From: Lycorma delicatula
Lineage: Eukaryota; Arthropoda; Insecta; Hemiptera; Fulgoridae
Direction: 5' to 3'
DNA length: 64,000 nt
NCBI RefSeq assembly: GCF_047948215.1
Contig: NC_134455.1
Location: forward strand, 160,066,575-160,130,574
The notes under the pieces were generated by a model, which was not told where the DNA came from, ran no database searches, and worked only from the letters and a program-made list of their open reading frames with translations. Positions 24,248-35,494 of the stretch are shown in pieces (the first letter of the stretch is position 1; the number at the start of each line of letters is the position of its first letter). The translations under genes and the position numbers were made by a program.

Positions 24248-24752
24248 ACCATCTTTCTGCATGAAAAATAAAAATAAATTAAGGAGTGTTTACACTTCTG
24301 CATTTGAACATAAACATATATGTTTGAATTTGCTAGTTTAATGTTTGAATTTGAGGTGAAAATTTTTACATCAGCCAGTGGTGGTAAGTTTTATAGGTAT
24401 GTAACATTCTGTCTTTAATTTGCCATCCCCTCTAAACAAAACATACAGTATATGCATCCATTATCACATAAGAGAAGTTAGTTTACTTACCATCTTTACC
24501 ATCTTTACCATCTTTCTGCATGAAAAATAAAAATAAATTAAGGAGTGTTTACACTTCTGCATTTGAACATAAACATATATGTTTGAATTTGCTAGTTTAA
24601 TGTTTGAATTTGAGGTGAAAATTTTTACATCAGCCAGTGGTGGTAAGTTTTATAGGTATGTAACATTCTGTCTTTAATTTGCCATCCCCTCTAAACAAAA
24701 CATACAGTATATGCATCCATTATCACATAAGAGAAGTTAGTTTACTTACCAT
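24248..24752. repeat. Exact tandem duplication, 259-bp period
   Basis: About 246 bases from 24248 recur at 24507 with no difference I can see, including the splice donor of the adjacent ABCC exon. Between the copies ACCATCTTT-type units repeat three times. Confidence 0.93.
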
Positions 24753-24933
24753 TACCATTAGGTATTACATCACTAGGAGTTGTCAGGTACTGTAATATAA
24801 ATAAAGAAAATGCACCCCTTCTTGAAAGTAAATCATTGAATGTTCCTTCTTCTGATATTTCTCCCCCATTCAGTACTATTATACGTGAGAAATTATGCAA
24901 ATTATTAACACTCTGTGTAACTATAAGTCTTGT
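24750..24933 (-). CDS. ABCC: ABCC exon: NBD1 end with H-loop position
   Basis: 184 nt, phase 0 to 1. Translation TRLIVTQSVNNLHNFSRIIV then LNGGEISEEGTFNDLLSRRG and AFSLFILQYLTTPSDVIP. This is the last strand set of NBD1, including the xVLxxGxIxExGxxxxLL pattern. Family members read LVTHS at the start; here codon CAG (24913-24915) gives Gln in place of the H-loop His. The acceptor follows a long T tract on the minus strand. The donor (GGTAATG|GTAAGT) sits in the edge of a 259-bp tandem duplication that copies it once more downstream. Confidence 0.93.
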
Positions 24934-26000
24934 CTAAAAAAAAAAAAAAAAATAAAAATTCCATTAATTTAAAAATAATAAAAATATTACTGTCTTTTAT
25001 TTGTATATATTTTTATTTTTTTTTATGTATGACCTCAGACATTTACATATATATTTTAAAAATAAAAGTGAAATGAATGAAAAGATTTCAATGGAACCAA
25101 TAACCAAAAGATGAAACAATAGATATTATGTAACATGATATTGCATAATATGCAGTAGTTTGTAAACTGCAATATTATACAACAATTTGATTCTGGTAAT
25201 TCTAGATAATAAGCTTAAAAAAATTAATATGTCTGAGTTAAATGTAAATAACATATTATTTAAAATTATAGTACAAAGAAAGAACTTACTGTATGGTTAT
25301 TAAAATAAAATTTTAGATTTAAAATATTAAAAAATTGCTAACAAAATTAAAACATAAAAAGCAAGTTTCAGTTATTAAAAAAAAAAAACACAAAGAAATG
25401 AAGTAAATACTTTAAAACTTAAACAAAAGAATATGAAACAAATAATGAAAATACAATAAATAAATAAAGTAGTAGTACTTCCAGCATTTATTAGTTACTA
25501 GTTTAATATTTACTTTTTATTGTCTTTAATTGTTTTATATTATTTTATTTATTATGTTTTGTTTTTTTCTTTATATTTACCTTTGATATTTATTAAAAAT
25601 TATCCATTGATAATTATTTAAATTTTAAATGTGCATTTAATTTTATATTTCCATAATAGGTTTTGAGAGTTTTCTATTTAGGGCATAAGCACTTAAATTT
25701 AGAAAAATACAAATTTATTGCTTTAAATAGAAACAAGAAATTTCCTTTAATCCTTAGCTACCAAGTATGAATTTATTATTCAATTTATATCCACCACTAT
25801 ACAATATATATTTCTCTGCATGCAGCTGGGTTATAAATATTTATCAATTTCAGCTGTGCTAGATTAAATGAACTATCATTAATTATCCTCAATCCATATG
25901 CTGGGATATCCAATTATGAATTCAGTTTATTTAAATCATATCACATATTTTTTAATGATAAGGAATGCATTTGCTTTACATTTGAATACATATAAACATG
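24934..26000. other. Intron, no feature recognised
   Basis: A 17-base A-tract follows the ABCC exon on the plus strand (its polypyrimidine tract on the minus strand). The rest is AT-rich with nothing I can support. Confidence 0.6.
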
Positions 26001-27079
26001 TACTGGGTGAACAGTTGAAAAGTTACCATGTTTATTATTCAACAGCTATCAATCCCATAATATTTTTGTTTGCAGGCATGTACGCATTCTCGGGGGAACC
26101 TTTTTAAAATTATTTTCAAAGGAGTGGAACCCACCCTCTTTTCTACACCTACCTCAATTCAAAAATCTTAAATGGCAATGGTAACATTTAATTATATTAA
26201 TTGACAACCAGAAAAAAATAATGAATTTTGGTGAAAAGAAAATAAAAATCCGTCCACCCCTTTGCTCGGTAGGTGCGATAAACCATTTGTGGTAGTACTT
26301 TTTTTAAATTTCAGTTCAACAAAAATAACTATAAAATTACGTGATATTATTTATTAAACCACTTGAAATAGTCATAATTTGTGGATTACAACTGTGAAAA
26401 TTATTTTTTTAAATTACAAACACAAAATTTTGCCCTTAAATGTTTTCTAAATTTTCAAGGGTTGAAAACTTGTTTTTTTAAATGACATGATGTAGCTTGT
26501 GACACCTCATTGGAAGGCCCTTTGAATGGCAACTAATTTGGTACAAATAAAATAAAAATTGGTTCAATGGTATTGAAGTTATGATTAAAAAGGTGGTGTT
26601 TTTAGGTTAATTTGGGATACAGTGTTACTGATTCAAAGCATTAGGTCTGAAATTGTCTGTTCTTGTTAAAAATATGGGACTTAGGTTTCTCCAGCATAGA
26701 CAAAATGTACTTATAAACACAGCATTATAACATCAGTTAAACATACAAAAAACCAATAATAAGGTATGTACTTCATTGCTGGCAACATATTGAAAAATTG
26801 ATTACCTTGTTGTAACAGGTTATATAATTCTCTGCCAGTTATAAGATCTTAGTTTCTATGGTAAATTTTTGCAAATTGTTTTCTTTCATATTGTATGTAA
26901 TTAGTGGCAAAAAGTATTGTATTTATTTCATCATGTTTTATTTAAATTGTTGTGCTCATTAGTTAAAATTGGCATTTGGTTTGTGTTATTGTTCTACCAT
27001 TTAAATTTCTACATTTTTAAATTTACATTTCTAAATAAAAATGTTTCACACTCTTACACTGTAAAACTTGTGAAAAATT

Positions 27080-27960
27080 CCAAGAAACGGTATCTGCCAT
27101 GAATAAGAAATGTGCAGGGCAAAAGATTTTATGTGAATTAACTTTGGTTGAAATGTTGGGAAATGTAATAGCAAATCCTCAAAGCTAAATTCATAAAATA
27201 TCTCGTGAAATTGGGATTTTTTATGTTTCTGTTTTCACTACATTAAAATTTTTCATATAAAATTCAACTACATCAAGAACTCAATGAGGATGATGCTTAC
27301 AGAAGGGTTGAATTCTGTGAAGAAATGATTCAATTAATAAATGCCAGTCCAATGCTTACGAAAAATATTTGTTTTTTTGACGAATTCTCACCTTCTTTCT
27401 AAATGGTTTTGTTAATAAACATAACTGCCGATACTGGAACAAAGTAGATAGTAATGTTTTCAATGTTGGAAACTCCCAGTATCCTGAAAAATTAAATATA
27501 TTGTGGGGGGGGATTTACGGTGATAACATAATCAAACCAGTATTTATTGATGGGAATTTGACACATTAAAAGTATTTGCAATTGCTGCATGAAGTTATTC
27601 AGCCACTAACAATCCATGCCCTAGAAACTCAGTTAGATGATAATGGAAACATGTTACTTAATAAAGACATGCTTCACTTTCAGCAAGATGGAGCACCTGC
27701 TCACTGTTCACTACCAGTTCGACAATGGTTTGACCAAATGTTTCCTGGGCATTGGATAGATAGAAGAGGAAAAGTTGAGTGACTGGCAAGATCTGCTAAT
27801 CTTACACCACTGGACTTTATTTGTGGGATCATTTAAAATAAATAATTTATAAAGAAATTCATGCTAACATACGAGAGTGGAAAAATAAAATTTTAAGAGC
27901 ATGTAGGAATGTAACTAAAAAAAACCTTAATAAAAGTATGATGTGAATTTCAACAAAGAC
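27080..27960 (+). pseudogene. Tc1/mariner-superfamily transposase pseudogene
   Basis: Pieces on the plus strand: KCAGQKIL near 27110, a worn DEFSPSF first-Asp region near 27380, and NRYWxKVDSNVFNVGNS-like text with LNILWGG (27430-27515). An open frame at 27576-27782 has LHEVIQPLTIHALETQLDDN, then HFQQDGAPAHCSLPVRQWFD and QMFPGHWIDRRGKVE. The second Asp block (FQQDGAPAH) and the FPGxWIxRRGxVE block are classic for this insect transposase group. The expected PARSPDLTPLDFFLWGHLK block follows in damaged form (27785-27840). Its position between the long arms suggests it belongs to the surrounding element. Confidence 0.75.
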
Positions 27961-28120
27961 TATTATTGTTTACAGGAAAGTGGGAATCATTTTGAACAAA
28001 TAATTTAAAAATTCATAGTTTTATTTTATTGAGATAAAACAAATGTGTTTCATTTATTATTTCTTAAGGATTCATATTGTTAAAAATCTGCATAACAAAA
28101 TTAACTTATGAATGATTTAA

Positions 28121-29129
28121 CACTCTCAGCGCCAGGCCTATGATGGAAATTTTTACCTCAAGCCCAAATGTATATTTGGGAGTTCTGTCTGCCAGACCAT
28201 GTGTATCAAATTGATACACAGGTATTGTTAAAATTGGGATTGATTTGTATCAATATTACACACTGTAGCATTGATTGAAATGGTGCATTTGTTGTTCTGG
28301 ACAGTAGTAAAAGTTATATACCATTGGGTCATACATTTTGTGTTTGTAGCCCTGGCAGTCAGCTAATTTTTAGAGAGAAACATTTTAGAGATTTTAAGTA
28401 GTTATCTTATTTTCTAACTGGCTCTTAAGAAGCAAGATTTGCAGCTATGTGTAAATGCGTTAGTTAACCATAAACTGATCCAACTGGAAAAAAGAGGAAG
28501 ATGTGTGATGTGTTATGCTGCTTTAACCAAAAGGTTTAATTGAAAGCTTACTGTTCAGAAAACACCTCAAGTTCGACTTAAATGTTTAGTGTGTGAAGAA
28601 AAGTTTATTTGCATGGAGTGCTTTTTAAATCCCATAAATCAACCAAAACATAATTGTACCAGTTCAACCAGTGAATACTTTGTTAGACATTTCATATTAT
28701 TGTAACAATGTATTACTCATTTCAAAAATATTGCTATCAAAATCAATTCATATTATAAGTAATGCTTTAGTAGTTGTAGATGAATTCATTAGTGTATCAT
28801 AAATAAAATAATAACAAATTTATTAGTTTGCTTTTTATAAATGAAATTGCTGGTTTTGCATTGTTGTTTTGACTAAATATTTTCCAAACCTTTTCTCATG
28901 GATCATGTGTATATAATTGATACGCACTGAAATGTTTTATATATTTTAGGAGTACTAACCATAAAATAAAATATTGATTTTTTTCAGAGAAGTCATCTGG
29001 GCCAAGGCGAAAATTATATCAAATTACAGCTGATTCAGTAGGAGCATTCATGTATGTATCAATTTGATACGCATGGTCCGTACAGAATTATCACTGTGTA
29101 CCAAAATGATACACATGGTACTGAAAATG
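28121..29129 (+). mobile_element. piggyBac-like remnant with TTAA duplication
   Basis: Bounded by TTAA at 28117-28120 and 29130-29133. Terminal repeats: left CACTCTCAGCGCCA, right (reverse complement) CATTTTCAGTACCA. The plus strand at 28465-28640 encodes HKLIQLEKRGRCVMCYAALT, then, past a stop, TPQVRLKCLVCEEKFICMEC. This is the cysteine-rich C-terminal zinc-binding domain of piggyBac transposases; the rest of the gene is gone. Four imperfect palindromes related to TGTATCAAATTGATACA lie at 28201-28220, 28909-28930, 29054-29073 and 29096-29117. Confidence 0.78.
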
Positions 29130-30086
29130 TTAAGCTTTATTTTTTGATTAACAATTATTCATTTATGAATTAGTTTTATCTGGTAATAAATTTTTCAACA
29201 TGTTACCAGCAAAGAAGTAGGTACCTTATTAGGTTTCTCGTATGTTTAACTGATGTTATAATGCTTTGTTTACTGGTACATATTTTCAATGCTGGATAAA
29301 CCTAAAACCCATATTTTTAACAGGAACGGACGATTTCAGTACTAATGCTTTGGATCAGTAACACTGTATCCTAACATAACCTAAAAAAACCACATGTTTA
29401 ATCATAACTGCATTACCAGTGAACAAATTTTTATTTTATTTATACCAAATTACTTGTCATTCAAAGAGCCTTCCAATAAGGTGTCACAAGCTACATCCTC
29501 TCATTTAAAAAAAAAAAATGTCAACCCTTGACAATTTAGAAAACATTAAGGTAAAAACAAATTATTATTAACATTAACATTAGCAAATTATTAACACATA
29601 TTATTATTATTGTTTATTTATTTATTAACATTAATGTTAACAAATTAATAACATTTAAGGACAAAATTTTGTTGGTAATTAAAAAATAATTTTCACAGAT
29701 TTAATTCACAAATTATGACTATTTCAAATGGTTTAACAAATAATATCACGTAATTTTAGAGTTATTTTTGTTGAACTGAAATTTAAAAAAGTACTACCAC
29801 AAATGGTTTATCGCACCTACTGAGCAAAGGGGTGGACGGATTTTAATTTTCTTTTCACCAAAATTCATTATTTTTTTCAGGTCGTCAATTAATGTAATTA
29901 AATTTTACAATTGCCGTTTAAAATTTTTGAATTGAGGTAGGTGTAGAAAAGAGGGTGGGTTCCACTCCTTTGAAAATAATTTTAAAAAGGTTCTCCCAAG
30001 AATATGTATATGCCTGCAAACAAAAATATGATGGGACTGATAGCTGTTGAATAACAAATATGGTAACTTCAGTTGATCACCTGGTA

Positions 30087-31016
<930 letters not shown>

Positions 31017-31919
31017 TTATATCAAACAAATTGTAAGATATAAAAACAAGGCGTAAAATACATATGGTAAAAATTAAAGATAGTATTATTTATATAGTGT
31101 TATTTTATGTCGTTTAACCAAAAAAACAACATCAAATGATCTTTTAAAATCAATTTTAAAAGCCATTTAAATCTTCTTTGAAAAAATAAAACTATGATTT
31201 TAAAGACAATTGATTTTCAAGGGAAAGTAGTTGTGGAATTAATAAGTAAGTAAGAAACTGCAGTTCGTCTTAACAAAGAAAAGATTTATGCTCAGAAAGC
31301 TGTTCTCACCTTGATAAAAATTCTACATTCTGAAATCCAGAAATTAATAACATAATTTGGAATAACAATACAAAAAAAAGTAAAAAGTCATTGCTATCAA
31401 TTATAATTTGTTTGCAAGGTATTCAATTTCATTGAATTTTTACATAACTGTTTCACCCTTTCACCAATATTTGTATTAAACAAACAGGAGCACAAGCAGA
31501 GGATAAAGTGCTGAAAACTTAGTGCTATTATCAATACAGAGTGCATTCAAGCAATCTTGGCTTGTGTAAGCAAATATAAAACAAGACAGCACATGGCTGG
31601 CTTATCCATCCCTTAAATGACCTCTTGAAAGTAAGCCTTGCTGCCATAAATTTTATTTTCCTGCAACTATTTTTTTTAATGTTTACAATTAATATTTCAT
31701 TGTTTAACACAAGTAATACTTTTACAATTTTTTGTAAGTTCACAAAATATGTACATTAAGATGGCTACTAATGACACATTCTCTCTTTTATAATGATTTA
31801 AATGCCCTCAGAACTTCAGACCAAAGATATTGTGGACAGGGGGGCTGATCAATTGGACCCTGCTCAGGCAATCACACCTGAAGGGCTTTGGAGGTGTTGT
31901 ATGATGAGTGCAGTCAAGG

Positions 31920-33040
31920 TGGATGACCGGAGGGGCTGGTAAAGCGAATAGTCCACTGGTGTACTGATGAGATTGCTATGAGAAGAGCAGCTACAATTGC
32001 TGCAGGAAGTTAACTCCAGAGAGCATCTAATGATGTAGACAACTTACTTGTTGCGTACCGACAAGCAAGAAAGTCCCTTTATGCGGCCATTAAGGAGGCC
32101 AAGGCAAAAGCCTGGGTGGAGCTGGTAGCAGATCTGGATGTTAATCCGTGAGGGGGGTGCATATAAAATTGTCATGAACAAGTTTGGTGCACCCATCCCT
32201 CCCGTATCTCGAGAGACAACACTTCGGGTGGTCGAGGAGCTGTTCCCAGTAACTGAAGCTCTGTGGAATGAGATACTCCTGGAGCCCGAGCAAAGATTCT
32301 CCATTGAGGAGCTGAGACTGGCGGCCAAGAGAATTAGTGCAGATAAGAATCCGGGGTTGGACGAGGTCCCTGGATCTTGCTAAATTAATGGTGACAAGAC
32401 ATCCTTGGGTCATACTGGACACCTATAATACAGCTTTGGAGAGCTGTCACTATCCTTCCTGTTGGAAGGAAGCGTGGTTGGTCCTGGTGTCAAAGAAGGG
32501 TGACATGCTTGGGAGAGGTATTTCATATAGTCTGATATGCTTGCTCAGCACCCTGGGCAAGCTGTTGGACAGACTTATCACTGACAGGCTCTGGTGTGAT
32601 GTGGACGCAAAGGGTAGACTTTCCACTGATCAATATGGCTTTGTTACGGGGAAGTCCACAATTGACGCGTTGAAACGCGTAACTGAATGGGTTAGAGATC
32701 AAAGTAGTGGCACTGGGCGTCAATGGAGGACCCTGTTAGTGGTCCTTCTAGACGTCAGGAACGCCTTTGGAAGTCTCCCTGGCCGACGATTATTGATGTA
32801 CTGAGAGAGAGGAATACAAGTGGGTATCTTCTTGGCATAATTAACAGCTACCTATATTGCAGAAGGATTAAAACCTTCACAGAAGATGGTGAGTTGGTTT
32901 TTGATGTGTTTGGTGAGGTTCCACAGGGGTCGGTTCTCGGCACACTCCTGTGGGACCTAGCTTTTGAGACATGAGTTTGAAGGAGACGTTGAACTTGTTG
33001 CATATGCAGATGATTTGGCCATCCTCGTCGGCCAGGGCCA
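31920..33040 (+). pseudogene. R1-type LINE reverse transcriptase fragment
   Basis: Plus-strand frames in order: ARKSLYAAIKEAKAKAWVEL near 32065-32130, GGAYKIVMNKFGAPIPPVSR (32150-32210), and RFSIEELRLAAKRISADKNP (32290-32350). Next GKLLDRLITDRLWCDVDAKG then LSTDQYGFVTGKSTIDALKR (32555-32680), LLVVLLDVRNAFGS (first Asp of RT), and GYLLGIINSYLYCRRIKTFT. FGEVPQGSVLGTLLWDLAF follows and, in another frame, VAYADDLAILVGQGQ at about 33000-33040. The YADD catalytic box is intact, but at least three frameshifts break the gene. Homology stops abruptly at about 33045, so both ends are missing. Confidence 0.85.
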
Positions 33041-33511
33041 ATATTTATTTTTATTTATTAAGATGTTTTACTGAAATGAATAAGTGTAAATTAAAAAACA
33101 TTACTTTAATTTCAATCTTAATTCAACTCTTACTCTCTAAGTTATCCTTGAGTTCTTTTCTACATCTTTTTATACATACATATACACAAAAAATTTAAAA
33201 AACCTCTATTGAATCATGGTTGGAGCTTTTATTCAATATTTTAAAATATATACTGAGCTGATAAATGCAAAAACAAAACTCATTTATTAAGAGAGACTTG
33301 GTTAATACATTCAATTAGGTAGGGTAACAGCTATGACTGCAGTCTAAGTTTAGGTATGGTCATATTGCAGGTTTCATTAAAATCATTTGAACCATTTTTA
33401 TGACACTTAAACAGTCATTCAGACAAACTATTGTAGCAGGTTAATTTGTTTCAATATAAAGAAAAAGATTATTTATGATAAAACTACTTGCTTATAATTA
33501 TGATTAATTAT

Positions 33512-35494
33512 TGTTGTTTACACCATGCGCGAAGTTCCGTTATTTCCAATTAATTCAAAGCTAGGGTTGGGTCATATTGTTTGTTACAGGCATAGTAAAT
33601 TTTACTATGTTTCGTATTTTGGGCTTGTCATTTATACCAGGTTGATTATTTGTTCTCGTGCTCGACACTACTGGCTCCGGCCAGACTATCCTCTTCCGTC
33701 ATCCTTATTGACCGCGTGTATTCATTTCTCGAATTATTTTTGGCTACCCTTTTCACACACCCGTTATTCATTCGTTTCCGTACTAATGCATGCACACATC
33801 TCTTGTTTTTTACACACACTCTCTCCTGTCCACTACCTTCTTTCTTTCTTTTCCTGTTTAGCCTCCGGTAACTACCGTTTAGATAATTCTTCAGAGGATG
33901 AATGAGGATGATATGTATGAGTGTGAATGAAGTGTAGTCTTGTACATTCTCAGTTCGACCATTCCTGAGATGTGTGGTTCATTAAAACCCAACCACCAAA
34001 GAACACCGGTATCCACGATCTAGTATTCAAATCCGTGTAAAAATAACTGGCTTTACTAGGACTTGAACGCTGGAACTCTCGACTTCCAAATCAGCTGATT
34101 TGGAAAGACGCGTTCACCACTAGACCAACCCGGTGGGTCCTGTCCACTACCTGGGTCTGGATTCCCCCTCTTTTCATTCACGCCATCTTTTCGGCAGAGT
34201 AGATCCAACATTCCTCCTGTGCAGTCGCCTATGGCTATTCTCTCTCAAACTTTGAGACAATATTTTCATCGCATTCATACCCGCATAAACGTTGCGGTAT
34301 TTCTCTGTAAAAATATTCTCTAACTCTACTCGGCAGTGTCTCGTAATTTCACCGATCTCAATGTTTTGTTTTGCCTCGTTTCTTCGTTAAGTTATTCTTC
34401 AAATTCTACATTACGTCTCTGTGTAAAGTGTTTCAATCACTACAAGCTGCCAATTCTATCGACGCCGAATCTTCTCGAGCTGCGGATTATTTTCATCAAT
34501 GAAGAATCTCCAAACTCGTCGCTACATATCTGAGATGCTACGTATTATTCTACCACTAAACCACGTCACACCCCTGTATTCCTGATACACCAGTGCGGAC
34601 TACGCCCAGGATTACTGTATGTATTCATTCACGAGTTCGTATCTTGATATTATTTGTGTGCTACAGGCAAGTTCAATTTTCATTATTTATTACGTTCAAC
34701 AGTTATTTTATCATTAACATTTGTGGAACATTCAGTTCATTATACCGTATGCCTTTCAATTTCAAGTTTAGTTAAAAAAAAACCTTTTATTCACTTAAGT
34801 ACAGTCACGACAGGTGATTTATATAAGATTGTGTCATCGTTCAGCTGCAACTTATTTTTACGTGCTTAATTAATTTCAATTTGTTGTTATGGTAATTAAC
34901 TCTATAATTTAATTTTGTAACTTGTTAATCGCCGAGATTAATCCTTTTCTACTCAAGAACTGTATTCATAATACTTCTCGTAAATTAACCTAAAGCAAAT
35001 TACTCCTGATGTGCAGTTATGTTGTAGGACTTTGTAATTTTATATTTTCAAGAATGCTTATTTACCAAAATGAACTCTATTTATATTAGTACTTACTTTA
35101 ATGTGATTATATTGTAATTAACCCTTTTTTTATACTGAAATTATTGTAATTTATTTTCCTAAGTTAATGACATCTGTTCATTACTAATTTTTCAATATTA
35201 CAGCACATGTCAGTAATGTAATAGTTTTTCCAGTCATACTATGTTTATTGATGTTTTGTTTTTCTAAGTATATAGTTAAAAAATGTATATTCATGTATTT
35301 TTTCATTTAACATCATTATTCATATGTTGATTCATCTGATATTTTAAGTATCATTAAGTTATGTTAATTTCATAATTTCTTTTTATGTTTTAAGGTTATG
35401 TTTTTAACATAAGTTCATTTGTTTTATTTCCAATTAAAGTCCAATTTCTTTTGGCAAATACTAGCTGTGTGTTTTTTGTTAACTTTACCCAACA
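33512..35494 (+). mobile_element. Probable solo LTR containing a SINE
   Basis: The segment begins TGTTG and ends CAACA (perfect 5-bp inverted ends, TG..CA). It is flanked by ATTAT and ATTGT, a near-match to a 5-bp target duplication. An AATTAAAG polyadenylation-like signal lies about 55 bp before the end. Its base composition (GC-richer from 33640 to 34620) differs from the surrounding intron. No gag-pol or second LTR is seen. Strand inferred from the polyadenylation signal. Alternative: an unrelated repeat. Confidence 0.42.
33838..34137 (-). mobile_element. tRNA-derived SINE, full-length copy
   Basis: Flanked by TCCTGTCCACTACC at 33824-33837 and 34138-34151, a perfect 14-bp target-site duplication. 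Minus-strand 5' head: CACCGGGTTGGTCTAGTGG (A-box) and GCGTTCAAGTCC (B-box). The body contains GGATACCGGTGTTCTTTGG and AACCACACATCTCAG. The 3' end GAGGCTAAACAGG is followed by an (AAAG)n tail. The copy at 4292-4491 has the same body and 3' end. Confidence 0.88.

Larger units (their letters stand above)
26001..30086 (+). mobile_element. Tc1/mariner-type element with 0.8-0.9 kb terminal inverted repeats
   Basis: 26001-26806 is an imperfect inverted copy of 29182-30086. It starts at TACTGGGTGA and ends at TCACCTGGTA, so TA borders fit a Tc1/mariner-superfamily insertion. Shared landmarks include GGTGCGATAAACCATTTGTG and CAACAGCTATCA. The right arm is longer through an ATT/TAA-rich insert near 29560-29650. 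Inside lie a transposase pseudogene (27080-27960) and a piggyBac remnant (28121-29129). Arms this long are unusual for the superfamily, where tens to a few hundred bases are common. Confidence 0.82.

Noticed and set aside
25898..26107. 69-codon plus-strand open frame
   Set aside because: Lies across the left edge of the long-TIR element; no similarity to a protein.
34055..34137. tRNA gene on the minus strand
   Set aside because: It is the head of a 300-bp SINE with its own target-site duplication.
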